Notes under the pieces: model-generated | The model's database searches: none | What the model was told of the DNA's origin: nothing | What the model saw: only the letters and a program-made list of their open reading frames with translations | In this document: positions 8,976 to 17,023 of the stretch, in pieces | Layout: each line of letters begins with the position of its first letter | Numbering within the stretch: position 1 is the first letter of the stretch | Assembly (NCBI GenBank): GCA_938038385.1 | Contig: CALHRD010000089.1 | Location: 1 to 33,401, forward strand | DNA length: 33,401 nucleotides | Origin: an uncultured Burkholderiales bacterium | GTDB taxonomy: Bacteria > Pseudomonadota > Gammaproteobacteria > Burkholderiales > Thiobacillaceae | Direction: 5' to 3' | Position numbers and translations under genes: made by a program

Positions 8976-11900
8976 TCATTGCAGCCATAAACGTCCCCCT
9001 TGGGTGGACTGGATACGGGCCACACCGTCCGGCCCGAACACTACGGTATCCTGCACCTGGGAGGTCTCCTGGTGTTTCATGTCCATCTGGAAGATCTGGC
9101 CGGTAATGGTGACCGAGTAACTCACCCGGTAGCGTCCGGCCCCCTGGGGCTCGATGGCCAGATCCCTGACCTGGAACTGAACCCGGTCGAACACCCGGAA
9201 ACTGTTGCCCAGATTGTCTTCCAGGTCGCCCAGGTCGGAGCCGTCCGATGCCCGCCAGTCGGGGGTCATCATGCGCGTGAGCCGGGCGAGGTTGCGTGCC
9301 TGGTAGGCATCGGCGAAGTCCTGGTAGAGCTGGCGCACGGATTGCAGCGCGCTCTCGGCAGCCCGGCGTAGGGCTTCCTCTTGATCTCTGCGCGCCCTCT
9401 CCTCTGCCTCCAGGCGCTTGCGTTCGGCCTCCAGCCTGGCTTCCGCCTCCGCCTGACGACGCTCCCAATCGACCTTGGCGATCGGATAGCCCTCGATCCA
9501 GTCCTTGAGTTGGGCGGCGATCTCGCCGCTGACCGTTTGCAGGGCCTCCCGCTTGACGTCCAGGTAGCCACGCAGGGCGCCCACCTCGTTGGCATATCGG
9601 TAGTAGCCATACTGCACCAAGGAAGTGAGGGCAGCGGGTACGGCCTGATAGGCCTGGGTCAGCCGGCTGTCGTCGGGCAGTTGCGCGTAAAGTGCCTCCA
9701 GCTTGCCGCGCTCGCCCGCGGCCAGGGCCTCGAAGCGGGCGTAGAGGGGTTCGAGACCCCGCCACAAGGTCTCCAGCTTCTTCATGGCCGCCTCGTCCAC
9801 CGGGTGGAAGGAGGCCGGCCGCGTGCGCAGATGGTTGCGCATCCTGTCCTGGGCCAGGGCCTGCAGGCCGCCTTGGACGGCGAGCAGCAGGCGACGCGGC
9901 GTGTCGCCTTTCAGGGCCGGCGCATAGGGCGATCCACGATAGAGGCTCTGCCAGGCCCCCTGCAGGTCGGCATCCGCACCCAGCCTTTCCAGGTCGGCCA
10001 CCAGGGATGACCAGCCGCCGCCGCGCAATTCCTCGCGGGCCTGCTCGGTCAAAGGCTTCAGTCGGGGGCTGAAGGCCGGCTTGCCGGTGATGGCACGGCT
10101 GACCGGCTCCAGCCTGGCCAGGCTGTTGCCCAGACGCCAGCGGAAGGTGTCCAGCCGCTGTACCCAGTCGTCCAGTTCTGCGAGGGCGTTCTCGATGCGC
10201 CGGGCGGTGCCTTCGTAGTCGAAGCGCTCCGCCTCGGCCACATCGTCCGCCTCTTTCACCTTGAAGGTTTGCCGGATCCAATTCTGCTGCTCCTCGAGGT
10301 AGGCGTCGATGGCGGCCTGGGTGTAATCGGGGTATCCCCCGTGGTACCGCAGCAAGGGCCCGTAGCGTGTGAGCAGGGCGGTCAGTTCCGACTCGGCCTG
10401 GTTGGCCGCGTTGCGCATGGCTCCCAGCGCCTTGCGGTACTCCCGGACCGCCTGCCGGGCCGTTTCGCCCTGCGCCCGGATCTGCCGTGCCGTCTCCCTC
10501 AGACGGTCACGCAAGACCACCGGCTCGGCACCCCAGCGCATTTCCTGGGCAATACTCTCCTGCACGCCATCGGCCGTGCTGGCGTAATTGCGCAACTGCC
10601 AGGAGCCCGGAATGAGCGCCAACGAGTAGGAGGCGTCCTGCCCCGCCTCGTCCAGCGCAGCTCGATGTTCCTGCCAAAGCAGACTGAACGACTGTCGCCG
10701 GGCGTTGGCCGCCTCCTGCATCATGGCTTCCAACCCTCGAGCGCCCCCCTGGACGATCCACTGGATCTGACGAAGACGGACGGCTTCGCGAGTGGCACTG
10801 GCTAGCTCCCGGGCCGGGCCATGAACAGTCGCGATGGCGGCGTTCACCGTGGCTTGAAAGCTGGCTTCGGCGGACTGCGCACAGGTAACACGGCGCCCAT
10901 AGTCCGGCAAGTCGCCACATCGCCGCCACGCCAGCCTGTAGGCATCCCAGGCCGCGCGGTAGGTATCGTGATAGGCAGCGCTCGCATCCTGATAATTCTT
11001 TGTGGCCTGGGCCAAGCGCTCCCCGGCGGGACGCTGGCGTTGCGCAAGGCGCTCCATGTGACCGTTGAGGAGATCATGAAAGGCCAGCGGCGAGCCGCCG
11101 TCCACCGCCGCCGCGGCGGCGGAGCGCAGCTCCCGCAGGATGTTCTCAGCCTCGGTCTCATACTCGCCGGCCGGCAGGATGGAGGGTTCCACGTTCGGCC
11201 AAATGCCGCCCAGTTGCAGGCCGGGTTCCGGCTTGGCCACCGCCTCGTCGAATTGCCGGATCTCCTCCTGGGCGCGTCCCCTGCTGGCTTCCTCCACCAC
11301 CTTCAGCCAGCCGTTGCGCATGGCGAAGAACTTGGCCAGGGTCTGCTCGCGCTGCGCCATGTAGCGCTCCAGAAAGCCGACGCCCTGGCGGGCCGAGGCC
11401 AGGCTGGCCTGGGTCCTCTGGATGAACTCGTCGGCAAAGGCCGTCTGTTGTTGGGCGGTCTTCACCACCCGGCCGGCGCTCTTCATCTCGTCCAGGTAGT
11501 AGTAGAGGCCCCAGGCGGTCTTGGCCGCGCCGTAGACGGTGCTGATGGCGCCCCCGGCCAGGGTGGCCACCAGGTCCGCCGCATCGGTGGGCACGCCGAT
11601 GGCGTCCAGGGCGATGTCGGCGAGCTTGCCCTTGACCGCCTCACCGATGTCCGCCTGGGTCTGCGCCTGCAGTTGCTGGTAGCGCCGCTTCATGGCCTCC
11701 GCCCGGTCGATGCTGGCCTGCAGGTCCTTGGCGATGCCTTCCATCTGCTTGAGCAGCGGCTTGAAGGCCGGGGTTTCCGGCTGCACGTAGGGCAGTGAGG
11801 CCGAAGGCGCCAGCCTGAGGAGGGTGCGGGCATGGCCGTCCATGACCGTGGCCTGCTTTTCCACCGTGGCACTCCATGCCTGCATGGCCTGGTCCAGCTC

Positions 11901-12119
11901 GGCCCAGTGGGGGCCCTCGAAGCGCTCGGCCTGCATGACCTTGTCTATGGCCTTCTGCAGTTTGCCCTGGGCTTCGGCGACGGTCTGTCCGGCCTCCTCC
12001 ATGCCCTTTCTTGCGGCGGCGATGCGGGCGTAGGTCTCGGCGTCCGCCGCCCAGGCCGACGCGGACAGCAGCGCCCAAGCGGTCAACAGCAGCAGGCGCA
12101 GACAGGTTGCGAGCTTCAC
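8976..12119 (-). CDS. Large exported helical protein with C-terminal NTF2-like domain
   Basis: Predicted 1047 residues from a GTG start at 12119. The start is supported by a GTGA overlap with the stop of the TPR gene, by GGAGGGGGG about seven bases upstream, and by the signal peptide that follows (VKLATCLRLLLLTAWALLSASAWA, cleavage near 24/25). The mature protein is mostly alanine/glutamine/glutamate-rich helix with many candidate coiled-coil stretches. A small-residue segment around 165-205 (GVPTDAADLVATLAGGAIS) could be membrane-associated or a glycine-rich hinge. A charged coiled coil at about 885-922 (WERRQAEAEARLEAERKR) leads into a C-terminal domain, about 924-1047. That domain starts LQSVRQLYQDFADAYQARNL and continues with MMTPDW, LEDNLGNSFRVFDRVQF and YRVSYSVTITG, an NTF2-like pattern also seen in two neighbours. 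Only a few cysteines are present. I recognise no catalytic motif; a scaffold or periplasm-spanning role is inference. Confidence 0.85.
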   Translation of the reverse strand: MKLATCLRLLLLTAWALLSASAWAADAETYARIAAARKGMEEAGQTVAEAQGKLQKAIDKVMQAERFEGPHWAELDQAMQAWSATVEKQATVMDGHARTLLRLAPSASLPYVQPETPAFKPLLKQMEGIAKDLQASIDRAEAMKRRYQQLQAQTQADIGEAVKGKLADIALDAIGVPTDAADLVATLAGGAISTVYGAAKTAWGLYYYLDEMKSAGRVVKTAQQQTAFADEFIQRTQASLASARQGVGFLERYMAQREQTLAKFFAMRNGWLKVVEEASRGRAQEEIRQFDEAVAKPEPGLQLGGIWPNVEPSILPAGEYETEAENILRELRSAAAAAVDGGSPLAFHDLLNGHMERLAQRQRPAGERLAQATKNYQDASAAYHDTYRAAWDAYRLAWRRCGDLPDYGRRVTCAQSAEASFQATVNAAIATVHGPARELASATREAVRLRQIQWIVQGGARGLEAMMQEAANARRQSFSLLWQEHRAALDEAGQDASYSLALIPGSWQLRNYASTADGVQESIAQEMRWGAEPVVLRDRLRETARQIRAQGETARQAVREYRKALGAMRNAANQAESELTALLTRYGPLLRYHGGYPDYTQAAIDAYLEEQQNWIRQTFKVKEADDVAEAERFDYEGTARRIENALAELDDWVQRLDTFRWRLGNSLARLEPVSRAITGKPAFSPRLKPLTEQAREELRGGGWSSLVADLERLGADADLQGAWQSLYRGSPYAPALKGDTPRRLLLAVQGGLQALAQDRMRNHLRTRPASFHPVDEAAMKKLETLWRGLEPLYARFEALAAGERGKLEALYAQLPDDSRLTQAYQAVPAALTSLVQYGYYRYANEVGALRGYLDVKREALQTVSGEIAAQLKDWIEGYPIAKVDWERRQAEAEARLEAERKRLEAEERARRDQEEALRRAAESALQSVRQLYQDFADAYQARNLARLTRMMTPDWRASDGSDLGDLEDNLGNSFRVFDRVQFQVRDLAIEPQGAGRYRVSYSVTITGQIFQMDMKHQETSQVQDTVVFGPDGVARIQSTQGGRLWLQ

Positions 12120-13228
12120 GGCTGCCCCCCCTCCGGCAGCAGCGGGGCATCGCCCAAGACACGCAGCGCCCGCGCCGCCTCCGCCTGCCCGGCCCCCTCC
12201 AGCACCACCACCAGGGTTCCGGCGCGCAGGTCGATCGCACCGGCGTGCAGGCGCGGCAGCAGCCCGGCAAACGCCTTGCCCGGCCCCGCCTCGACACACT
12301 GCATCGGGCGCTGGCCGGGGCAGGCGAGAGGTTCGATGCTCAGCGGCTCGGGGGTGGCCGTCTCTCTGCCCGGCTTGCGCTTGCCGGAGAGAGCCTGTTC
12401 CAGGGGGTCATCCGCCGGCAGCGGCAGGCGCTGGCCCAGGATCTTGCGCAGGGCCTCAGGCGGTTTGCTGCGCGCCAGCCAGTAGGGCGTGGCCACGTGG
12501 CCGGCGCGCGGGTCCGTGAGGCGGGCAGGTTCACCGGGCAACAACGACCAGGGTGCGGGGGGGAAGTAGAGCGCCCCACCCAGATTCAGGGCCCGCCCCC
12601 GCAGGCGCGTCAAAGCGGCCTGGGCCCGCGCTTCGTCGCGGGCGGCGCGGTAGGCGGCCAGGGCCTCCGAGAGCCGTCCCGCCGCCTCGTGCATCGCTCC
12701 CAGCAGGTATTGGCCGCGGGGCGTAGCCTGATCGGCCTTGGACAGCTTGCGCCAATAACCCTGGGCACGCTCCTGCAGCCCCAGGGCAACCAGGGCCTCG
12801 GTGGCGGCCCAGAGAAAGGGCACATGGCCCGCATGGCGCGCCGCGGCCTCCTCCGCGGCCAGGGCGCGGTCGAGGGGCGTGCCCACGGCATCCAGGGCAC
12901 GCAACCACGACGTGTAGACGGCCACATCCGGGCGCGCCGCCCGCACGCGCTGAATCTCGGGCAGGGCCTCGGCATACCGTTGCCGATCCATGAGCAGACC
13001 GGCCAGGCGCAGACGCAGGTCGTGATCGTCCGGCTTGCGCAGCAGCAATTCCCGAAGCCCCTTCACCGCGTCTTCGAAACGCCCGGCCGCCAAATGCTGC
13101 TCGACCGCCTTCAGCATCGCCTCGGGACTGGCGACGGCGGTCCCGGCGGCGGGGGGCGTCTGGGCGAACGCAGCGCCACACCCGGCCAACCAGGTCAACA
13201 GCAGCAGGAGGCGGGCGGGGGACCGCAT
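12116..13228 (-). CDS. TPR-repeat lipoprotein or exported protein
   Basis: 370 residues. The signal peptide MRSPARLLLLLTWLAGC has the lipobox L-A-G-C (Cys17); cleavage by signal peptidase I after AFA is the alternative. Residues about 35-215 are helical repeats of TPR type (AVEQHLAAGRFEDAVKGLRELL, RLAGLLMDRQRYAEALPEIQRV, YLLGAMHEAAGRLSEALAAYRAA). The last 150 residues are not repeats and include a proline-rich segment and CPGQRPMQC, a possible disulfide pair. TPR proteins usually scaffold protein complexes, which fits an operon of envelope proteins. The start lies nine bases after the previous stop with no good ribosome binding site, so expression may depend on reinitiation; the end overlaps the next gene by GTGA. 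Confidence 0.87.
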   Translation of the reverse strand: MRSPARLLLLLTWLAGCGAAFAQTPPAAGTAVASPEAMLKAVEQHLAAGRFEDAVKGLRELLLRKPDDHDLRLRLAGLLMDRQRYAEALPEIQRVRAARPDVAVYTSWLRALDAVGTPLDRALAAEEAAARHAGHVPFLWAATEALVALGLQERAQGYWRKLSKADQATPRGQYLLGAMHEAAGRLSEALAAYRAARDEARAQAALTRLRGRALNLGGALYFPPAPWSLLPGEPARLTDPRAGHVATPYWLARSKPPEALRKILGQRLPLPADDPLEQALSGKRKPGRETATPEPLSIEPLACPGQRPMQCVEAGPGKAFAGLLPRLHAGAIDLRAGTLVVVLEGAGQAEAARALRVLGDAPLLPEGGQP

Positions 13229-13237
13229 GGCGATCGA

Positions 13238-14533
13238 CTAGAAATTGCGCGAGCCGTCGGGCTGGTATTTGTAACGGATGCCGACCTGGAAGGCCCCCCC
13301 GCCCAGGTCGGTGACGCTGCTGATCTCCAGCAGGCCATATTTGCTGCCCCCCAGCAGACTGAAGGCATAGACCTGACCCGCCGAGACAACAAAAGGCCCA
13401 CCCGCGTAGCCCGCCGCCGGCACCTGGGTGGTGGCATCGAAGGAGCTGCCCAGGAGCTGTGCGGTGTTGCCGGTTTGCAGCCACATCAGGTTGATCTCGA
13501 TGCGCAGATCCCCCTCCAGGAAAGCGCCCAGGCAGTTCTGGCCGGGGTAGGTGTTGCCGCCGTCGAATTCGAAGGCGGTGCAGGGGTTGTTGCTGGCATA
13601 GAGGGTGGCGCTGCCGGTTTCGACGCCTGCCCCGGTGGTGGCCACCGTGCTGCCCTGGGTGGCGGTGGCGGCCGTGCCGGTGGCGGGGTCCAGGGTGATG
13701 ACGGTCTGTCCCACCGACTGTTCGGTCACCGAGGTGGCGATCTCGCTGGCGCCGGACAGGCCGAAGATCAGGGGCGCGGCCAGGCGCGAGAGCCTGAAGC
13801 CCCCGCCCTCGCGCACGAAACCGGCCACGGTGGCGGCACTGTCGCGTAGGATCTGCCCGCTGCGGGTGGACTGCACCTGGCGGTTGAAGGTGAAGTAGAC
13901 CTCGTAGGTACGGTCGAACTGGGCCACGCGCGTGATGTTGGGTTCGATGCGGATGTTGTCCAGATAGCGGAAGTCATCCGTGATGGCATCCTCCAGGGCC
14001 GAGCGGTTGCCCTCGAAGTCCTCCGAGACCAGGGTCATGAAAGCGGAGCGGTTTTCCTCCATGTAGGCGCGCAGCAGGGCCAGGAAGGCTTGCCGCACCT
14101 CGTCCTGGGGGTTGGCGGCGGTGACCCGCAAAATGAAGCTGTGCTCCTCGGGGTCGCTCTTTTGCCCCGTGGTGGTGATGGCGCGGATGCGGAAGGCGTA
14201 CTCGCGCTCCAGCTCGGGGCGGAAGTCCAAGGTGAAGCGGCCTCTCTCGCCCAGCAGGGCCTTCTTCCAGGTCTCGCCGCCGTCGAAGGAGACCTCCACC
14301 AGACCGATCAGGCCGCGCCCCACCTCCGCCCGGCCGCGCAGGGTGAGAAGACCGCTGTCCAGGTCGTCCCGCGTCAGGACCACCACCTCCTCGGCGCGAG
14401 ACACATCCACCCGGTTGAATTTCAGCTCGGTGATGGCCGGTTCGCCTTCGGCGCGGCCGAACTCCCACCATGCGGCGCTGGCCAAACCGCTGAGTGTGAC
14501 GAGAAAGACGAAGAGCAGCGCTTTGCGGAGCAT
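13238..14533 (-). CDS. Exported protein with Ig-like, NTF2-like and C-terminal beta domains
   Basis: 431 residues from ATG 14533, chosen because a signal peptide begins there (MLRKALLFVFLVTLSGLASA, cleavage near 20/21) and because the start sits five bases after the previous stop; longer in-frame starts lie inside the upstream gene. Domains: about 30-138 an Ig/fibronectin-like beta domain (LRGRAEV, VEVSFDGGETWK, YAFRIRAITTTG); about 143-256 an NTF2-like domain (DEVRQAFLALLRAYMEENRSAFMTLV, then DFRYLDNIRIEPNI and YEVYFTFNRQV); a T/A/G-rich linker about 265-305; and a C-terminal beta-rich domain about 306-431 with Cys318 and Cys334, which could form a disulfide. The predicted product is periplasmic or cell surface. 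No enzyme motif was found. Second gene of the operon. Confidence 0.87.
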   Translation of the reverse strand: MLRKALLFVFLVTLSGLASAAWWEFGRAEGEPAITELKFNRVDVSRAEEVVVLTRDDLDSGLLTLRGRAEVGRGLIGLVEVSFDGGETWKKALLGERGRFTLDFRPELEREYAFRIRAITTTGQKSDPEEHSFILRVTAANPQDEVRQAFLALLRAYMEENRSAFMTLVSEDFEGNRSALEDAITDDFRYLDNIRIEPNITRVAQFDRTYEVYFTFNRQVQSTRSGQILRDSAATVAGFVREGGGFRLSRLAAPLIFGLSGASEIATSVTEQSVGQTVITLDPATGTAATATQGSTVATTGAGVETGSATLYASNNPCTAFEFDGGNTYPGQNCLGAFLEGDLRIEINLMWLQTGNTAQLLGSSFDATTQVPAAGYAGGPFVVSAGQVYAFSLLGGSKYGLLEISSVTDLGGGAFQVGIRYKYQPDGSRNF

Positions 14534-14538
14534 GTAGA

Positions 14539-16179
14539 TCACTTGGCGGTTCCTTTCGCGTCGGTTTTTTCGTAATTCCACTGCAGACTCACCTTGGCGA
14601 TCTGCTCGCGGTAATCCCGGCTGGGGTCTTGGGTGAAGGTGTGCAGATAGTCGCTCACCTCGAACCGGAGGCTGCCCTGTTTCTTCAGCCAGGCGGGGCG
14701 GGTCTGCCAATACAGGCTCGCCCGGTTGTGCCGGTTGTCGGCGTTGGCGGCCAGCAGGTCCGCCGTGGTGTATTCATAAAAACCGCCCAGGACCGTGCCA
14801 TCCTCCCGGTTGGCGGCAAAACCCAGCCGCATCCGGTTGCTGATGTCACGCCCGCTCACGCCGGTGGTTTCGGTTTCCTGGCGCCCCAGGTCGAGGTTGG
14901 CGCGCACGTCCCAATCCTTGCCCAGGCGCTGACGGTAGCCCAGGCCCAGATCGAAGAGCAGGCTGTCGGCATCGGCGTCCGCCACGTTGTCCTCGTCCAA
15001 GATGTATTCCACCTCGCCGCGCCAGTCGAAGGCCTGGCCGATGCGGTCGTTGAGCTTGACCTTGAGGCGGTCGCTGACGCGGTCTTTGCTGCCATCCGAG
15101 CTGTCCACGGCCTTGTTGCGCCAGGAGACCGACAGGTTCAGGTTGCGCCGGTCGAACAGGCGCGACTTCCTGAAGCCGCCCTCCCAGGTGGTGGTTTGGG
15201 TGGTGGTGGCGAGCTGGTCAGAAAGGTTGTCGCGGAAGTCGTCGTAGATCAGGAACAGCCGCCAGGTCTTGTCCAGCTTGTATTCACCCTTGAGGTAGTA
15301 GCGCAGCCGGTCCGGTGTGGCCCCGCCACCCAGGCTCAGGAAGTCGCTGGAGACCCGCTCAGCGTGGCCGTTCAGATTCAACTGACCCAGGCTGGCTCGG
15401 GCCACGATCTTGTGTGCGGTGCCGTCCTGGTCGGTGGCCGCCCCCGCCGCGGGCATGCGCCGCGTGCTGGCGTAGGCGTGATCGCCGCTCACCACCAGTC
15501 CCCCGTCCCGGTATTCCCAGTCCAGGGCAGGCATCACCTGGCGGTAGGCATCCATGCCGGCCGGGCGATGGGCATCGTCTTCCTCATCCATGGCCTGGGC
15601 CAGGTTCAGGCCCAGGCGGAACCTGTCCCAGGCCCGCTGCAGACGCAGCCCGCCGCCGAGCCGGTTCATGGGTTCCCGAGCAGGGTCCTTGTACAGGTAG
15701 GCCCACTGCGCATCGAAACTGCCATACAGGACGCGCACGTAGTTCTGATCGTCGCCCAGATTGCGCTGGAAGGCCACCCCCTTGATGCCCTTGGTCATGC
15801 TGTAGGGGGACAGGTTGGCGAAATAGTCCCCCAAGTGGATCTGGGTGCGGGCGTCGGAGAGTTTCCATTCCAGTTTCTGTATGGATAAGTCCTCGGGGTC
15901 GAACTGACGACTGTCGGTCACCCGCACGGTCGTGTTCAAGAGGCTGTTCCACTGCCCGTCCATGAGGGAGGTTTTATAGCGCAGGTCGGATTCATGCAGC
16001 AGATGGGCACCCCGGTCGTAAAAACTGGCCGACCGGCCTGGGCCCGTCACCTTCTGGTACAACAGGTCTGTGCGCGTGGCCAGGGAGATTTCTTCGGCCC
16101 TGGTCTCGGAGGATAATGTCCATACACATCCCAAAACGGCGCAAAGGCCAAGATTCATCAGCAGGGAGGGTCCATTCAT
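14539..16179 (-). CDS. Outer-membrane beta-barrel protein, first gene of envelope operon
   Basis: 546 residues with an N-terminal signal (MNLGLCAVLGCVWTLSSETRA, cleavage near residue 28 counting from the first ATG). I kept the ATG at 16179, preceded by GGAA; the ATG seven codons later is possible. The mature sequence is a succession of alternating amphipathic strands with aromatic girdles (LRYYLKGEYKL, WRLFLIYDDF, LNLSVSWRNKA, LLFDLGLGYRQRL, WDVRANLDLGRQE, GSLRFEVSDYLHTF, AKVSLQWNYEK), typical of a 16-22 strand barrel. The protein ends about nine polar residues after the last strand rather than with the usual terminal aromatic residue. No plug or TonB box was recognised. Whether it is a porin, an export channel or an anchor for the downstream proteins cannot be told from the sequence. 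Confidence 0.88.
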   Translation of the reverse strand: MNGPSLLMNLGLCAVLGCVWTLSSETRAEEISLATRTDLLYQKVTGPGRSASFYDRGAHLLHESDLRYKTSLMDGQWNSLLNTTVRVTDSRQFDPEDLSIQKLEWKLSDARTQIHLGDYFANLSPYSMTKGIKGVAFQRNLGDDQNYVRVLYGSFDAQWAYLYKDPAREPMNRLGGGLRLQRAWDRFRLGLNLAQAMDEEDDAHRPAGMDAYRQVMPALDWEYRDGGLVVSGDHAYASTRRMPAAGAATDQDGTAHKIVARASLGQLNLNGHAERVSSDFLSLGGGATPDRLRYYLKGEYKLDKTWRLFLIYDDFRDNLSDQLATTTQTTTWEGGFRKSRLFDRRNLNLSVSWRNKAVDSSDGSKDRVSDRLKVKLNDRIGQAFDWRGEVEYILDEDNVADADADSLLFDLGLGYRQRLGKDWDVRANLDLGRQETETTGVSGRDISNRMRLGFAANREDGTVLGGFYEYTTADLLAANADNRHNRASLYWQTRPAWLKKQGSLRFEVSDYLHTFTQDPSRDYREQIAKVSLQWNYEKTDAKGTAK

Positions 16180-16189
16180 ATGCTTGTTC

Positions 16190-16245
16190 CGGGGATATCA
16201 AGATGTATATGTCATATATCTTATCAATTTTTTCTCCACGATACG
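16190..16245 (-). promoter_or_regulatory. AT-rich leader with operator-like dyad upstream of the envelope operon
   Basis: In an otherwise very GC-rich window, 16193-16240 is strikingly AT-rich. It holds the dyad TATATGTCATATA (16206-16218, a perfect 6-bp arm around one base), which extends to AAGAT...ATCTT at 16200-16222 if a two-base bulge is allowed. The dyad centre lies about 33 bases upstream of the barrel gene ATG, where a promoter would be expected. TTGATA occurs on the minus strand beside it, but I could not find a well-spaced -10. A repressor or activator site overlapping a promoter is inferred. Confidence 0.45.
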
Positions 16246-16289
16246 TAGGCATCGGGCTGGGGGACGGGCCGGTCTGTGGACAACCGGGG

Positions 16290-16466
16290 TCAGTACAGGT
16301 TTGTCGGTATCCTCAGGCCGATGCGGGCGATGCGCCCCGCCCCCACTTCGCGCACCACGAACTCCACGTTGCCCAGACGGTGTCGGTCGCCAGCGACCGG
16401 CAGCCCCGGCAGGCGTTCGGCGAGATAAGCCGCCAGGGTACGGGCCGCCGTGCCCGCCGACGCGGG
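16290..16466 (-). pseudogene. C-terminal relic of a CvrA/NhaP2-type K+/H+ antiporter (or CorC/HlyC-associated domain)
   Basis: About 52 residues ending at a TGA at 16290-16292 read TLAAYLAERLPGLPVAGDRH, LGNVEFVVREVG and AGRIARIGLRIP. This is the pattern of the C-terminal CorC/HlyC-associated domain (x-LADxLxxRL...VGD.x.LG.x.F.V.x..xGRIxxVGL), which closes CvrA/NhaP2 antiporters and CorC-type transporters. Upstream in the same frame the similarity stops where the DUF2062 gene ends (16469), and no plausible start or transport domain is present. I read it as a deletion remnant. The alternative is a short stand-alone domain gene beginning at an unusual codon. Confidence 0.5.
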
Positions 16467-16468
16467 TA

Positions 16469-17023
16469 TCAAACCCGGCCGCGGTTGCCGTGTCGGCGAC
16501 GCCGCCAGTTCCAGGCCGTCTTCAGGCGCCAGAACAGCATGACGAGGCTGTAGGTGAGCAGGCCGGCCGTCACCGCCAGGATGGTGAGTCCCAGAAGCAG
16601 CGGTTTGCCCAGGGCAAGCAGGCCCTGCCAGGCGACCTGCCACCCGCTCGCATCGGCGTCGATACCGACCGGCTCGGGGCCCTCCAGGTCGGGCAGCGGC
16701 GTCTGCGGCTCACCCAGCAGGGTGGCGCCGAGCCGGTGGGCGAGGACATAGACCGGCGCGAAGGTCACCGGATTGGTCACCAGCGTGCTGCCCATGGCGG
16801 CCGGCAGGTTGGCGCGCAGCAGCACCGCCATGCCGGCGGCGAAGGGGATCTGGGCGACGGGGATCAACAGGCCGAAGAACACCCCCAGCGCCACGCCGAT
16901 GGCCACGCCGCGCCGGCTGAAGTGCCACAGACGCGGGTGCAGCAGGCGCGGGCCCAGCCAGCGCAGCCAGCGGTTCGACTCGACCTGCTCGCGCGTGGGC
17001 AGTAATCGTCTGAATGCGCGCAT
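16469..17023 (-). CDS. DUF2062 membrane protein
   Basis: 184 residues from ATG 17023, which shares its first base with the stop of the ATPase gene (TGATG). The longer frame upstream is a shadow of that gene. The DUF2062 signature is clear: a basic N-terminus with LLHPRLWHFSRRGVAIGVALGVFFGLLIPVAQIPFA (about 40-75 in short pieces), then MGSTLVTNPVTFAPVYVLAHRLG, and a final hydrophobic segment LLLGLTILAVTAGLLTYSLVMLFWRL followed by an arginine-rich tail. Three or four membrane segments are predicted. The molecular function of DUF2062 proteins is not established as far as I know; the coupling suggests co-production with the ATPase. Confidence 0.9.
   Translation of the reverse strand: MRAFRRLLPTREQVESNRWLRWLGPRLLHPRLWHFSRRGVAIGVALGVFFGLLIPVAQIPFAAGMAVLLRANLPAAMGSTLVTNPVTFAPVYVLAHRLGATLLGEPQTPLPDLEGPEPVGIDADASGWQVAWQGLLALGKPLLLGLTILAVTAGLLTYSLVMLFWRLKTAWNWRRRRHGNRGRV

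Noticed and set aside
12120-12299. 60-residue upstream extension of the 1047-aa protein
   Set aside because: It overlaps the TPR gene, is low-complexity, and would bury the signal peptide; GTG 12119 has a good ribosome site.
12011-13849. 612-residue plus-strand open frame
   Set aside because: It runs antisense across the TPR and Ig/NTF2-like genes, has low-complexity G/R/Q-rich composition and no recognisable domain; it is a high-GC shadow.
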